A stretch of DNA of 64,000 nucleotides from Halocafeteria seosinensis (lineage: Eukaryota; Sar; Bigyra; Bicosoecida): assembly GCA_001687465.1 (NCBI GenBank), contig LVLI01000097.1, forward strand, positions 60,217 to 124,216, read 5' to 3'. A program made the position numbers and the translations under genes. The notes beneath the pieces are model-generated. The model ran no database searches. It worked only from the letters and a program-made list of their open reading frames with translations, and was not told the origin of the DNA. Position 1 is the stretch's first letter. Each line of letters starts with the position of its first letter. Shown piece after piece: positions 31,335-41,597 of this stretch.

Positions 31335-32035
31335 TCTACAAGTCCGGGATGGAGCCAATGGAAACGAGTTGACATCCTTTGTCGAAAAACGGTGAACTTC
31401 TTACGATGGTGCAACACTAGGCCTCGAGCGAAACACTGTCCGGAGACACCGGTGTCTTGTAACCTGCAAGTTGTAAGAACGGTATCTTACAGCCGCCTCT
31501 TGTCATGGTGGTCATTGTGAAACGCTCCGTCGATAGAGCTCATCTCGAAACTAAAACCAATGGCATAATAATGACAGCATATTTGCTGCTTCTTTCAATT
31601 TCCTTCCACGTTTCAATTTTCTCGCTTTCCCTTCCCTCGACCTAACTTCCAGTGTGCTTCGTTCAAAGACGACGAAGATGTGACTGATGGCCCACCGGCA
31701 GCTGGATGTTAGCCGCTACACTTAGGTAGCAGCTGGCGCCCGTGTCTGGCAGCTATAGGCCCGCTGTTCCACTAGGAGAGAGGCAGCATAAACGAGTGAC
31801 TTCAAAGCATTGACGCATACCCGAACTTCAGTATCGTTCAAACCTTCCTCCGGGACCGTCCCGGCCCGGACACGGCATCTCCGGCCCTTTGTCCGGTTGT
31901 TCTGCACTAGTTTTTTATTTCGAAGCGTATAGGCTTGATTCCACGGCGATACTGACCGTTCTACTCCGAGTAGTCGAAAGAGGAGAGTTTATTTTGTTTG
32001 TATTCGCACTTGAACCGGGACTCAATCACGTGGTA

Positions 32036-34762
32036 ATGGCCTCATTGGGAGTGGACATTGTCGTCGACCCCGTGTTTTGGGGCCTTTTCGGGTGTCTTTT
32101 TCTGCTTGTAGCTTCTTGTATAGCGTACTGTGGGCTTCCATCATGGCTCAAGAAGGACAAGAAGAGCCTCGGCTCCGGGGCCAACTCGTACTGGAACCGG
32201 TACATCGACATGAACCCTCCGAAACACGCTGCAGTCCATCATAAAATGAAGTACAAGTTCAGATATGGCGGGTCGGCCGGCGAACCCGGCACACCCGAAA
32301 AGCCCGGTCGGGACAAGATCACTGGGTACCCTGTGACTGGTCACCTGGTAGGACGACAGACCTGGATTCCGGTGGGCCCGGACGAGGAACCTCCGGCGGT
32401 CGAAACGGATTTTACGTTTGATCCCTCGGTGAATCCGGTAGGTTGTCAGGCGGCAATCGCGCTGTGTTTTGGAGACACCGTTCTGCATTATGCTTTCTGG
32501 TGGTTGCAGAATTCGGCAGACAAACTTCTTCGAGCTCAGCAGTTGTCGCGATATCGATCCAAAGATGGCCAGTATATCCCGGTCTCGTCGCCCAAACGAG
32601 GAGAACAACCCATTAACAAGGACACTGTCGAAGAAGCTCTGCATGATGTAAGTAGTGCTCTCCAACACCGCGTCTGTAGGTGATCACATGGAGATGTTTA
32701 TCGTCTCAGGCTATTTCATTTTACACAAAATTACAATGCGAAGATGGCCATTGGGCTGGAGATTACGGTGGTCCATTCTTTCTACTGCCTGGACTAGTCC
32801 TTGCGTGCCATATTTGCGGTTACGATCTTGGTGAAGCTCGTCGTGATGCCATTATTACCTACATGAAGAATCATCAGCAAGAGAACGGTGGATGGGGTCT
32901 ACACATGGAAGGTCCGTCCACTATGTTTGGCTCTGCCTTACACTATTGTGCCCTTCGAGCGCTAGGACTTAGCCGCGATGACCCAGTCATCGAGAGAGCC
33001 CGACAGTGGATCCATGAAAACGGAAGTGCCCTAGCAATACCATCTTGGGGCAAGTTTTGGCTATCCACGTTTGGAGTATACGATTGGAAGGGATGCAACA
33101 GCATTCCTCCCGAGCTTTGGCTCCTTCCGGAATGGTTTCCTTTCCATCCTTGGAGAATGTGGTGTCACGCTCGAATGGTTTATCTTCCTATGTCTTTTAT
33201 TTATGGGGGTCGGTACACAGCCGAAATAGGGTCCTTGCAACGGGAGTTGCGGGAAGAATTATATACAGAACCTTACGAGGAAATCGATTGGGATAAAGCT
33301 CGAAATAACGTGTGTTTGAAGGATTTGTACTCTCCTCACACGAAGTTGATGGACTTCTTGAATGAAATCCTGAAATATTATGAGAAGATGCCGCTTCAGT
33401 TTCTCCGAAACCGGTAAGTGCCGCTTCGAGCCCTCGCCTGTTTGTAATGAAGTTATGCTTAGCACCTATGTAACGTTCTCTCGCAGTGCACTGAAATTTT
33501 GCTCAGCGTATATGCAACAAGAGGATCTGCAAACGAATTGGGTGGATATTGGTCCTGTCAACAAAGTCATGAATATGCTCAGTATCTACTACCAATACGG
33601 AAACGACGATACTCGGTTTAAGAAGCATGCTGCACGTCTTTACGATTACTTGTGGGTAGCAGAAGACGGAATGAAAATGCAAGGCTACAATGGTTCTCAA
33701 CTATGGGATCTTGGATTTGCTGTCCAAGCAATTACTGCAGGGGGGCCACTCTCCTGCGGGGCTGGTAGCGGAGATACAGCTTCTTCATTAGACTCGCCGT
33801 CCTTCCGAGACCAAGTTAGCAATGCAATGAGACGATCGGCGTCCTATCTAGACTATACTCAAATTAAGAAGAATGAGGAAGATCACCAAAAATGGTTCCG
33901 AATAATGTCAAAGGGTGGATGGCCTTTCTCGACAAATGATCATGGTTGGCCTATTGCAGACTGCACTGCCGAGGGCCTCAAGGGAACTTTGCTGTTGGAA
34001 AAGTATGGGCTTGCTGGTGAACATAGGATCCCTCAAGAACGGCTGGAACAAAGTGTCGACTTAATGCTCCATTTCCAGAATGATGATGGTGGTTGGGCTA
34101 CGTATGAGCAAAACCGAGGGTGGGATTGGTTTGAGTGGCTGAACCCCGCTGAAGTATTTGGTGATATAATGATTGACTACACCTATGTGGAGCTAACATC
34201 TGCCTGCGTAACGGCGTTAAACATGTTCCGAACACGTAGCCCTCACTATCGTCGCAGGGAGGTAGATGAAGCAATTCAGCAAGGCATTGATTTTGTCAAG
34301 GCCCAACAAAGGGAAGACGGTGGATTTTATGGTAGCTGGGGTGTGTGCTTTACGTATGCGTGTTGGTTTGGTGTCGAATCTCTCATTGTTGATGGATCCG
34401 AAAAAAATCGTGAGAATCTTCGAAAAGTATGTGAATTTCTGCTGTCGAAACAGAATCCTGACGGAGGATGGGGTGAGAGCTACATAAGCTGTGTGCGCAA
34501 AGAATACACGAGTAAGAGTAGCACAGCATTTCAAACCTCCTGGGCTCTTTTGGCGTTGATCGATGCGCAATGCGAGGACAAAGATGCCGTCTCCAAGGGC
34601 GTGCAATTTCTTCTGTCTAGCCAGACTCAGACTGGTGATTGGCCACAGGAAAGTGTAGCGGGTGTATTTAATCGCACCTGCGGTATTACCTACACCGCCT
34701 ATCGCAACATCTTTCCGATTTGGGCTCTCAATGCCTACCGGTTTCACTATCATTTTGTCTAA
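32036..34762 (+). CDS. CAS1: Oxidosqualene cyclase, cycloartenol synthase type
   Basis: Model: join(32036..32647, 32710..33413, 33487..34762), 863 aa; introns of 62 and 73 bp. The enzyme cyclises 2,3-oxidosqualene, the branch point to sterols. The catalytic motif DCTAE is at about 597-601, and QW-type repeats are present (for example GGWGLHMEGPSTMFGS, GDWPQESV). Positions equivalent to Arabidopsis CAS1 Tyr410, His477 and Ile481 are Tyr (QGYNGSQLWD, ~506), His (~591) and Ile (~595). This is the combination that gives cycloartenol; lanosterol synthases differ there. Compared with plant enzymes it has ~90 extra N-terminal residues that include a hydrophobic anchor (VFWGLFGCLFLLVASCIAYC) and a Ser/Gly-rich insertion at ~524-558. 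All exon joins restore conserved sequence. A start further upstream is open but unlikely. Confidence 0.93.
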
Positions 34763-34924
34763 ATGCTTCCACGGTCACTTCAATATACCTTCTTTCCTTC
34801 ACAACTTCTATATACTTACCTGTTGAATGTGCCCGGAACATCGAAGTCAGTTCAAGAGACAATAAATACTGTCTCCTTCCTGCTGTCTGCCAAAAGGGTC
34901 AATCGCTACATATAACGAAAGCCA
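34763..34924. other. Cyclase 3' flank
   Basis: Short spacer between the cyclase stop and the decayed ankyrin copy. Contains ACTGTCTCCTTCCTGC, resembling a stretch upstream of the intact ankyrin gene at 41.5 kb. Confidence 0.4.
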
Positions 34925-35420
34925 ATTTATACATATTCCCGCCACGCCGCATTCGGAACCGCAATCTAAGTTGACATGGGGACAGTTATTAGAAGAAGGG
35001 CTACAAGACGAAGAAGTTTTCGCTCAGGTTCGGAAATTCTTGAACTCTAGCTGCTGTGTCCCAAGACCGAAGCAGTACAAATTATATAGTGTGCTATACA
35101 ACGCAGCACATTGTGCTCACTAACTTCTACATGTATGTGTCCTTTTCTTCATTCGCTTCCTGGATCTCTCGCCTTTTCTAGAGTAGAGTACGCAACGTTG
35201 AGTTTTACTGTAAGATTCCTCTTTCCTACAAACCGCAGCTCAATGCGGTGGAGTGTGTCGGCAGAGTCAGTGAAAGAAGCACTTTCCCATATGACAGTCG
35301 ACACAGCCTCTGGGCTTCGGAAATACCCGTCAAGGACCCCGTTCCTTTATACGTCAACGAGGAATATTTCCGATATCCGGTTGCAGAAACTTCCAACCTC
35401 CGGATAGAGTACGAATAAAA
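34925..35420 (+). pseudogene. Decayed copy of the ankyrin gene family (exon 1 and flank)
   Basis: The segment around 34940-34980 (CGCAATCTAAGTTGACATGG) matches the leader and start of the ankyrin gene at 41598 (CGGCAATCTAAGTCGACATGG). GAAGAAGTTTTCGCTCAGGT and CTTCCTGGATCTCTCGCCTT further on match its exon 1. Stops (TCTAG after CGCCTT) and deletions break the frame. Near 35380-35395, ATCCGGTTGCAG resembles the exon 4 acceptor of the same gene. The copy lies about 160-200 bp downstream of the cyclase gene. Confidence 0.75.
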
Positions 35421-36179
35421 GGCTTAATAGTTTGTCTACCTTTCCTCTGGCCAAAACGTTCTGCCGAACGGACTAGCACTGGAAGATGTAATTAAGATGG
35501 GTAGAAGCTTGTAGAATCGTATTTGGAGAAGATATCGGGAGGGACAAAAAGAAGAAATGTAAAACGCAGCCGACAATTGGACAAACTTTGTCAGATATAG
35601 ACGCGCGCGATCCAATTTGCACACGAACTACTAATCACCGTACTAAGGTCAGTGAAGGTATGTACAGTAGAAGCACCCAGTTCGATAATATAATAACGAA
35701 CTAGTACATTCTTTGAGTGTAGCATTTAGCACAAAGAGTACTTACTTAGAACTACCACATCGGTATACCAGATCTCGGATTGTTATATGACTTCGAAGGT
35801 GTGTGTCCTCCAGAAAAATTAACACTGACTGTGGTCCGGGAGTGCTCTGTTACAATGCTATTCGTTGGTCTTCTACAAAAGACTACACTAGTTGTTACGC
35901 ACTTTGAACTTGGAAAATTTCGATTCGAAGCAAATTTTAACTTTACAGTTGTAGTCAGGAAGTTCAACGTCCGGACAAGTTTGCAGTTTTTGTGGTGAAA
36001 CTATCTATTTACACTAAAGACTTCTTCGGCTACGTTTGTAGAACCCGAATTACCGAAACAGCTTAAGCTTTCCTGTCTAAGACTGTTAAAATTTGGCGTA
36101 ACGAGAGAACTGATGCAGACTGGTCACCGCATGAGCGCAAGGGAGTTGACTTTACAATTAACTTCGCGGGCGTTAAACA
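35421..36179. other. Intergenic region upstream of ankyrin gene 1
   Basis: AT-rich spacer with no recognisable gene; presumably includes the promoter of the ankyrin gene at 36180. Confidence 0.45.
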
Positions 36180-37852
36180 ATGGAGAGATGTCCCATAAAC
36201 CTGTCCCGGTACCGTCAACAGCGCAAACAGCGCCGAGCACTCTATAATGTCTATATGAAATGGGTTGAGCCACAGCTGAGGAAGATAATGAACCGTGCTT
36301 TTAAGGACGAGACGGTACGACAGCAGTTCGAAGAGTCGGTCGTTTCGATAAGCAACACCACGCATAACAAATCTAGTTGTGAATTGACAGTATCCACAAG
36401 TAACCCAAGGTCAGATGAGCTACTGTTGAGCAGGCTCTTGGTCCCTTTCCTTCGTTCGCTTCCAGGGGCACTCAAATTCCTCAAAGTCAACGAAATCCGC
36501 CTTTTCCATTCGCTAAAACATTGGAATCCAGGAGCAACCGTATTACATATCGCTGCTTTAGCGCCGCTCGGTGGTAAGTGCAACAAACGTTACTCACCTG
36601 CTTGGAAACCAAGAGAGGACAGCAGTAGCAGTGGCGGAGAGAGTGATCTTGGTAGCGACGACGACGATTATCCTGGTCCGGATAAAGAAGGAGAGGATAG
36701 GCTTGTCACCCGGCTTCGACTTTTGGTGAAGAGATTCGAAGTGCCGCTTGACATGGAAGATACAGTAGGTTGGTATCCCCAAATTCGAATATGACCTCGA
36801 TTGTCCGGCTTATGCGTGCTGCAGGAAGGTGACACACCCTTGCACTATGCAAGTAGGAGCGGGCGAGCAATCGCAGCCGAGGCACTTGCGGAACATGCAG
36901 TATCGTTTGGGACTTCCCTCGACCTTGCTAACAATGTTCGTTTCTTCTGTGAATGAGTAGTTGCTGACGAGCAATATTGCAAATGTCCGACATACTAAGT
37001 CTACGCGGAGTGACCGGAGTGACCGCTGACTGCAGAAGGGGAAGACAGCACTACATCTGGCTGTATCGCACAGGAAAGTTGATGTGACTTCTATTCTACT
37101 CGAGCAAGGGGCTAATGTGGATGCAGTAGACAACGTGAGTGAATCTCCACTAGTTTGCTGTATAGAATGACTTTCTTCGTTAACAAGTCACTGATTTTCC
37201 GTGTCAGAAAGGTAGAACTCCACTGCATGAAGCGGTAAGAGTTGGCTGCGTAGCAATTGTACGTTGTCTACGGGACGCTGGGGCTCGAGATATACCGGAC
37301 AAGGTGAAAACATTCATTCAACTTATCCATTTGTGTATTCTTTTGCAAAGCGAGTTTTCCGTCCTCTTCAACTTGCCACATACAGAACGGAATGATCCCA
37401 CTCCACTGCGCGGCGAAGCACGGAAGCTCCACGCTCCTAAGGCGCTTGCTTGACACGGATACTATCAACTCGGAAATAAACTATCAGGACCATGTATGTT
37501 GGCTGCATCGTTGGTATCAGTTTATTTTGTATAGAGTTTGTTCCGTCTTCCTGGTACTGGTTTGTTGCGTCACAGTGGGGAAGGACTCCTCTTCATTTCC
37601 TGTGCAAGCGTGGAATGCTTCCGCTGGTCGAATTCTGCCACGACAGGGGAGGAAATGTATTTATTGCAGATAAAGTAAGCAGCATAGTGTTTGCTTCGAA
37701 TGTTTCTGAAATAAGGTATTAACTTGAAAATTCTACAGAGCGGCAGAACTCCGATGGATGCCGCGAAGATGGGTGTGTACGGAAAAAGCCTCGTGGAAGC
37801 CTTCTTGGAAAGACAGGCACACCACTGCAAATGCAGCTCCCATTCGCCATAA
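36180..37852 (+). CDS. Ankyrin-repeat protein 1, one repeat per exon
   Basis: Seven exons: 36180..36764, 36825..36935, 37036..37134, 37208..37303, 37386..37493, 37576..37674, 37739..37852; 403 aa. Every intron is phase 0. Exons 2 to 7 each code for one ankyrin repeat, beginning with a turn such as EGDTPLHYA, KGKTALHLA, KGRTPLHEA, NGMIPLHCA, WGRTPLHFL and SGRTPMDAA. Exon 1 (195 codons) has a basic helical N-terminus (RYRQQRKQRRALYNVYMKW), a conserved LVPFLRSLPGALKFLKV block and one repeat split by an acidic insertion (GSDDDDYPGPDKEGED). It is paralogous to the gene at 41598, which has the same seven-exon plan, so the splice model is well supported. There is no signal peptide. Ankyrin repeats bind proteins; the partner and role are unknown. 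Confidence 0.82.
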
Positions 37853-38006
37853 ATCAAGCCGCATAGAATCAAGCAATAACGTGAGCGAGTAACTTGCATC
37901 GTCGAGGAACAAACCTTTAACATGCGGGAGAACCATACTCTTTCGACACCCCGGAAGGGCGAGGGGGCTACAATTTCTTTTAGTCCACAAATCGCAAGAA
38001 CAGAAT

Positions 38007-39039
38007 CTAGTAGCTATAGCTCACACTGTTAGTGAAATGTAACAAAATAGCGCAGCTTTCTTCGAACTCCCTATTCACTGTCTTTTCGAGGCGTTCTGCT
38101 GTCCACGATAAAGTTTCGTCTCCTAGGATTTTTGGTTTGTTTTCATTAATCAAACGCAATGTTGTACGGCGATCGGTATGTTCAGATAACATACTGGCGC
38201 CGTTGATGTCCACATCCGAGAAGGTGTGTGTGACAGTGAAAGGTAGTTTCCCCCACGCTCGAACAACAGATAATCCCAACTCCCTGAGCATTTGGAAAAA
38301 TCGCCCTTCCACACTATCCGTTGCATATACCCGATCAAGAAGTACGTTGGCGAGCAGCTGGTAAGAACCTCCTGGAGTGTGTGAAATAGCATGTCGAAAT
38401 GGCGCTCATCATAGACGACATCCGCCGCCAATAGCAGTGTCGTCGACCCGGGAAGTTTCTCTAATTCCACGAGACATCTTCGCTCGTCTGACTCATTTCC
38501 CCAAGTTAGAGGAAGTGTTGTGACATGAGGACCGCATGCTGTCTCATCACCGCATGTATTCGCTTTGACGGATTCTTGGGTTTGTTTCAACACCTCTGGT
38601 ACGTCCGTCAGAATCACGTGGGCTCCTTGAAGAGCTGCGACAATGCCGCATAAACCTGTCCCGGTCCCTAATTCAACCACGTTAACATTGCAAGGTTTCT
38701 CAGAAAAGAGAGGACTAGAAGACGTAACGGGTGAATTTGAATTCCAGAGCGCCAGCAAGGCCCCCAGAAAATACGCTGAGCTCCACGTATACGCTCCTAT
38801 TGCTTTCTGAGGTCTCTCTATTAAGTGGATAACGCGGTCAAGTGATGGGAATCGAAGCTGCATAGACACAACCGGCGTTCATCTACACGTAAGTACCTGG
38901 ATTCCCTAACAGGGAGACATACATGCAGATTCACGGGATCAGCGCGCTGCAAGCGCATGAAATGACACTGCCTCAGTAGTGAGTTCGTATCAGTTCCTTG
39001 GACACCTGTATGGGTTTCTGACCCTTCTCCATTGTCCAT
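38007..39039 (-). CDS. METTL21/METTL23-like methyltransferase with apparent C-terminal frameshift
   Basis: Exon 1 is 38923..39039 and exon 2 starts at 38857, with a 66-bp intron (GTATGT...GCAG). This gives a continuous VNLH-LRFPSLDRVI and then GAYTWSSAYFLGALLAL. The SAM-binding motif VVELGTGTGLCGIVAA and LLLAADVVYDERHFDML are typical of the Methyltransf_16 protein-lysine (METTL21) or arginine/histone-related (METTL23) group. After about 38325 the frame in use becomes unlike the family and ends at 38150. A second frame, from about 38320 to the stop at 38007, continues the family pattern (EGRFFQMLRELGLSV). One base appears to be missing between the two. Causes could be a sequencing error, a real mutation or an unusual tiny intron. 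Enzyme class is likely; substrate cannot be told. Confidence 0.7.
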
Positions 39040-39199
39040 TCTCTTCGTTTCTTGATCTGTCCCCAGTCCTCCTATCTCTTGTTACTACACTACACTGAAC
39101 TGTACTGCCGACAGTAGATAAGTTCCTCAGTCAGTTCACACTCAGTTTCAATCAGCAAACATACAGTACAATCAACAAACCAAGCGCATTTTTTAAAAA

Positions 39200-39480
39200 T
39201 ACACCTTAACGCATACAGTACAGTACATCAGATTCAAACTCCACAAGAACAAGAAAGCGTAGCGGGTGTATTTAATTGCCCCCTGCGTTATCACGACCTG
39301 AGTGGCCAATCTGGGTTAGTTCCACTACTGTACAGTACAACAACTGTATCATTTTGCTGAATACAGTACAACGGTACGTACGTTGGGCTTGATGGACGGC
39401 AGTATTTCGGGCGGTCTGGTGTCTCGCCCAGGTTAGCCGTTTGACTTGGTGCATACAGTATACATGTACACTGGGTACAG
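39200..39480. repeat. Cluster of TACAGTA / TGTACAGTAC motifs
   Basis: Repeated short palindrome-rich words (TACAGTACAGTACAT, CTGTACAGTACAAC, ATACAGTACAACGG) occur from about 39165 to 39490. Isolated copies also occur near 60040, 60096 and 60325. It may be part of a miniature inverted-repeat element or a simple-sequence region. Confidence 0.5.
39249..39295 (+). pseudogene. Short third fragment of oxidosqualene cyclase
   Basis: AAGCGTAGCGGGTGTATTTA is nearly identical to the cyclase gene at about 34653-34672, and similarity continues for about 40 bp in total (VAGVFN-coding region). It is surrounded by unrelated TACAGTA-rich repeats, so it is a stranded piece of a former copy. Confidence 0.6.
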
Positions 39481-39720
39481 TACTTGTACAATGCTACGCT
39501 CGCGGTTTGCTCGCTTCAGGTTTGCGGTCGACCGGATTTTCGTTTCGTATGCAATCTCCCCTGTAATCAGTTGCGTATGGCATAGCCACTCCAAAATACC
39601 GGTAAGCTGTTCGCGTTACCTGTGTGCATGGTATTTGTAGCGTTCATGTTGGGCTCCGTTTGAGTTGGGGCATACACAGTATACATGTACACTGGGTACA
39701 GTACAATGCTACGCTCGCGG
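39437..39720 (+). repeat. Pair of ~65-bp direct repeats
   Basis: Copy 1 at 39437-39505 and copy 2 at 39656-39720 share CCGTTTGA, TATACATGTACACTGGGTAC and the end AATGCTACGCTCGCGG with small insertions or deletions. They are 219 bp apart and lie directly before the decayed retroelement. Confidence 0.7.
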
Positions 39721-39723
39721 AGA

Positions 39724-40510
39724 GTCAGAATGCGCTACAGGAAACGATCGGACTCCCGGATGCCAACTACGAAGGCTACTGGAACAAACCGAAGCCACAA
39801 AAACACCTGGGCAAGATGTTGCAGAGAGTAGCTACACGGACTCTGAAAGGACGCTGAACCCACAGCAGAAAGCGTTACTGACAGCATGCCAAGCGAACGG
39901 AGCAGCAGCATAGCTATACCCAGCACCAAGGAAGGGATTTACACTAAGCAACGCCGAGTACATGGTAGCACTGCGCCTACGCCTGCAGTTTTAGAGATCC
40001 CCCAAACTAACTTGTGTACCTGGTCATCCGGTAAATGCTTTGGAGAAGGACTAATCGACGAACTGCTGCACCACCCGCTGGGGTGCGGCAAAGAAGGGAA
40101 CGCCACGCAAAGGACGCCGTCGTGACGGGATAGCAGTGGAACTGGAGAATTACATCCGCATGATTCAAATGCCAGTGGAGAGAAAGGTGCTCGTAGACCC
40201 GCGAAACGAAGGAGAGGCGAGGACAGTAATGGACCTGGTAGCAAAGGGCCCAACGCGCGCACTGTACGTCGATGTGACAATGCCAAACCCGGTCACGGGA
40301 GACAGACTAGCCAGGACAACAGGAAGACCCCTCACCATCGGGGAGAAGCGGAGAAGATGAAGCGGACAAAATACGGGCGCCTGAGCGACCACCACACGGC
40401 AATTATCCCGTTCGCGACGGGCCGCTTCGGGGAAGACGCAATCAAGTTCCTCAAGATGCGCTGCTGCAACCAGTCCTGGCGTCGCTGTGGCAGGCTCGGG
40501 GCCTTCTCCT
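39724..40510 (+). mobile_element. Degenerate retroelement, 3' part of a reverse-transcriptase-type ORF
   Basis: Read across frames, this stretch gives a series of blocks: LLTACQANGAAA followed by a Trp-Leu; then C-rich text around CTTRWGAAKK; then IRMIQMPVERKVLVDPRNEG; then ALYVDVTMPNP; then KYGRLSDHHTAIIPFATGRF. This order (GAGAWL-like, C/H-rich, 'DV-P', 'K..KY...PF..E..G') is what I recall from the C-terminal part of many protist and algal reverse-transcriptase ORFs. Stops and frame changes show it is dead. The start and end of the element are not defined. Nearby direct repeats (39437/39656 and 40693/41437) may be connected. Confidence 0.5.
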
Positions 40511-40692
40511 CCCGGACTGAGCCTTGACGGTATCCCTGATATTGTTGGCGCTGGCATGGCTCCTGCCTCCTGAGCAAACCCAGTGTTGTGTTCCCTCACG
40601 GCGCTGTCGTCAAAGCTGCAGGAACAGCGGGCCCGTAGCTGCTTAACACGGGCGCATACCGCCCCTCGTCAAGAGGATGCGGTCAACTCCCC

Positions 40693-41463
40693 GGCCGGTG
40701 GGCTATCTGTCACATATGTGTGTGTGTGTGTCCTCGAGAGAATTGTCAGGAAAGCAACGGGCTCCCGCTGGGGAACAAAGGAGATGCAAAGGGAACAAAG
40801 GAGACGCAAGCTGATGACGGCCTAACGTTAACGGCCAAACTGTCAGTCACGTTGATGCGCTAAACGTGAAGATGTCGGACCGATTCGGGTAGGGTTCACC
40901 TCTCACGCGGCGTAGCGTAGCCTGTAGCAGACACGTCTTCCGGAAGGAGCAATACCAATACGCACATGCAAGTTGTAACCATCGTTTGCGCTCAAATAAC
41001 CCCCCACGCTGAAAGCGTCAGGCGTCAGACCTCACTGGTCAAAGCAAGGTCGCGGAATCGAACCATGAATTGAAACCTCATGAAACCTTTGCAGGTTGGA
41101 AGGTTGCATGTCAGCAAAGAACGCATGGCATCATATTAAAGCTTTCTTGGTATATTTGCCATACAGAAACTGCCAGAGAAACGAAAATCTGTTTGGGAAG
41201 CGGCGAACTAAGACCGGGTTGTACCAGGCAATTCAGAATCCGGCCTACGCGAGAAGGCGAGCTAGAGCTGGCTTGCTCAAACACACAGGCTATATATCGT
41301 ACTGCTACGTAGGATGTATCTTCCAGACCGGAACGACCGGAAAAATTCTCTTTAATGCACCTTTCTTCACAACTCTGTACGATACTTATCCGTTGGATTT
41401 GTCCACAACTTCGAAGTCATGATTTGCGGGCCACCTGGCCGGTGGGCTATCTGTCATGTGTGT
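40693..41463 (+). repeat. Direct repeats flanking a 0.7-kb segment, with a TG microsatellite
   Basis: GGCCGGTGGGCTATCTGTCA occurs at 40693 and again at 41437, each followed by a TG-rich run (ATATGTGTGTGTGTGTG at ~40714-40730; TGTGTGTGTG at ~41457). The intervening segment includes dispersed repeat copy 2. Confidence 0.7.
40840..40967 (-). repeat. Dispersed repeat, copy 2
   Basis: The reverse complement aligns with 14050-14190 (see copy 1). The two copies are about 27 kb apart and inverted. This copy lies in the retroelement-rich interval, which makes an element origin more likely. Confidence 0.6.
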
Positions 41464-41597
41464 GTGACAATTGTATTGTCTCCTGCTTAGTGCATACGCA
41501 ACAAAGAAAAGCGTTACTTCCACGAAAAAATTCAAAATACAAATACTGTATTCCTATTCCACATATACCAGCATCCGGATCGGCAATCTAAGTCGAC

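Noticed and set aside
33380-34762. Separate cyclase C-terminal gene starting at 33380
   Set aside because: Its first ~36 residues are intron and end-of-exon sequence in the wrong frame; exon 3 of the cyclase starts at 33487.
41040-41115. tRNA gene on the minus strand (GGTTCGATTCC box)
   Set aside because: The flanking bases do not form the T-stem or acceptor stem of a cloverleaf.
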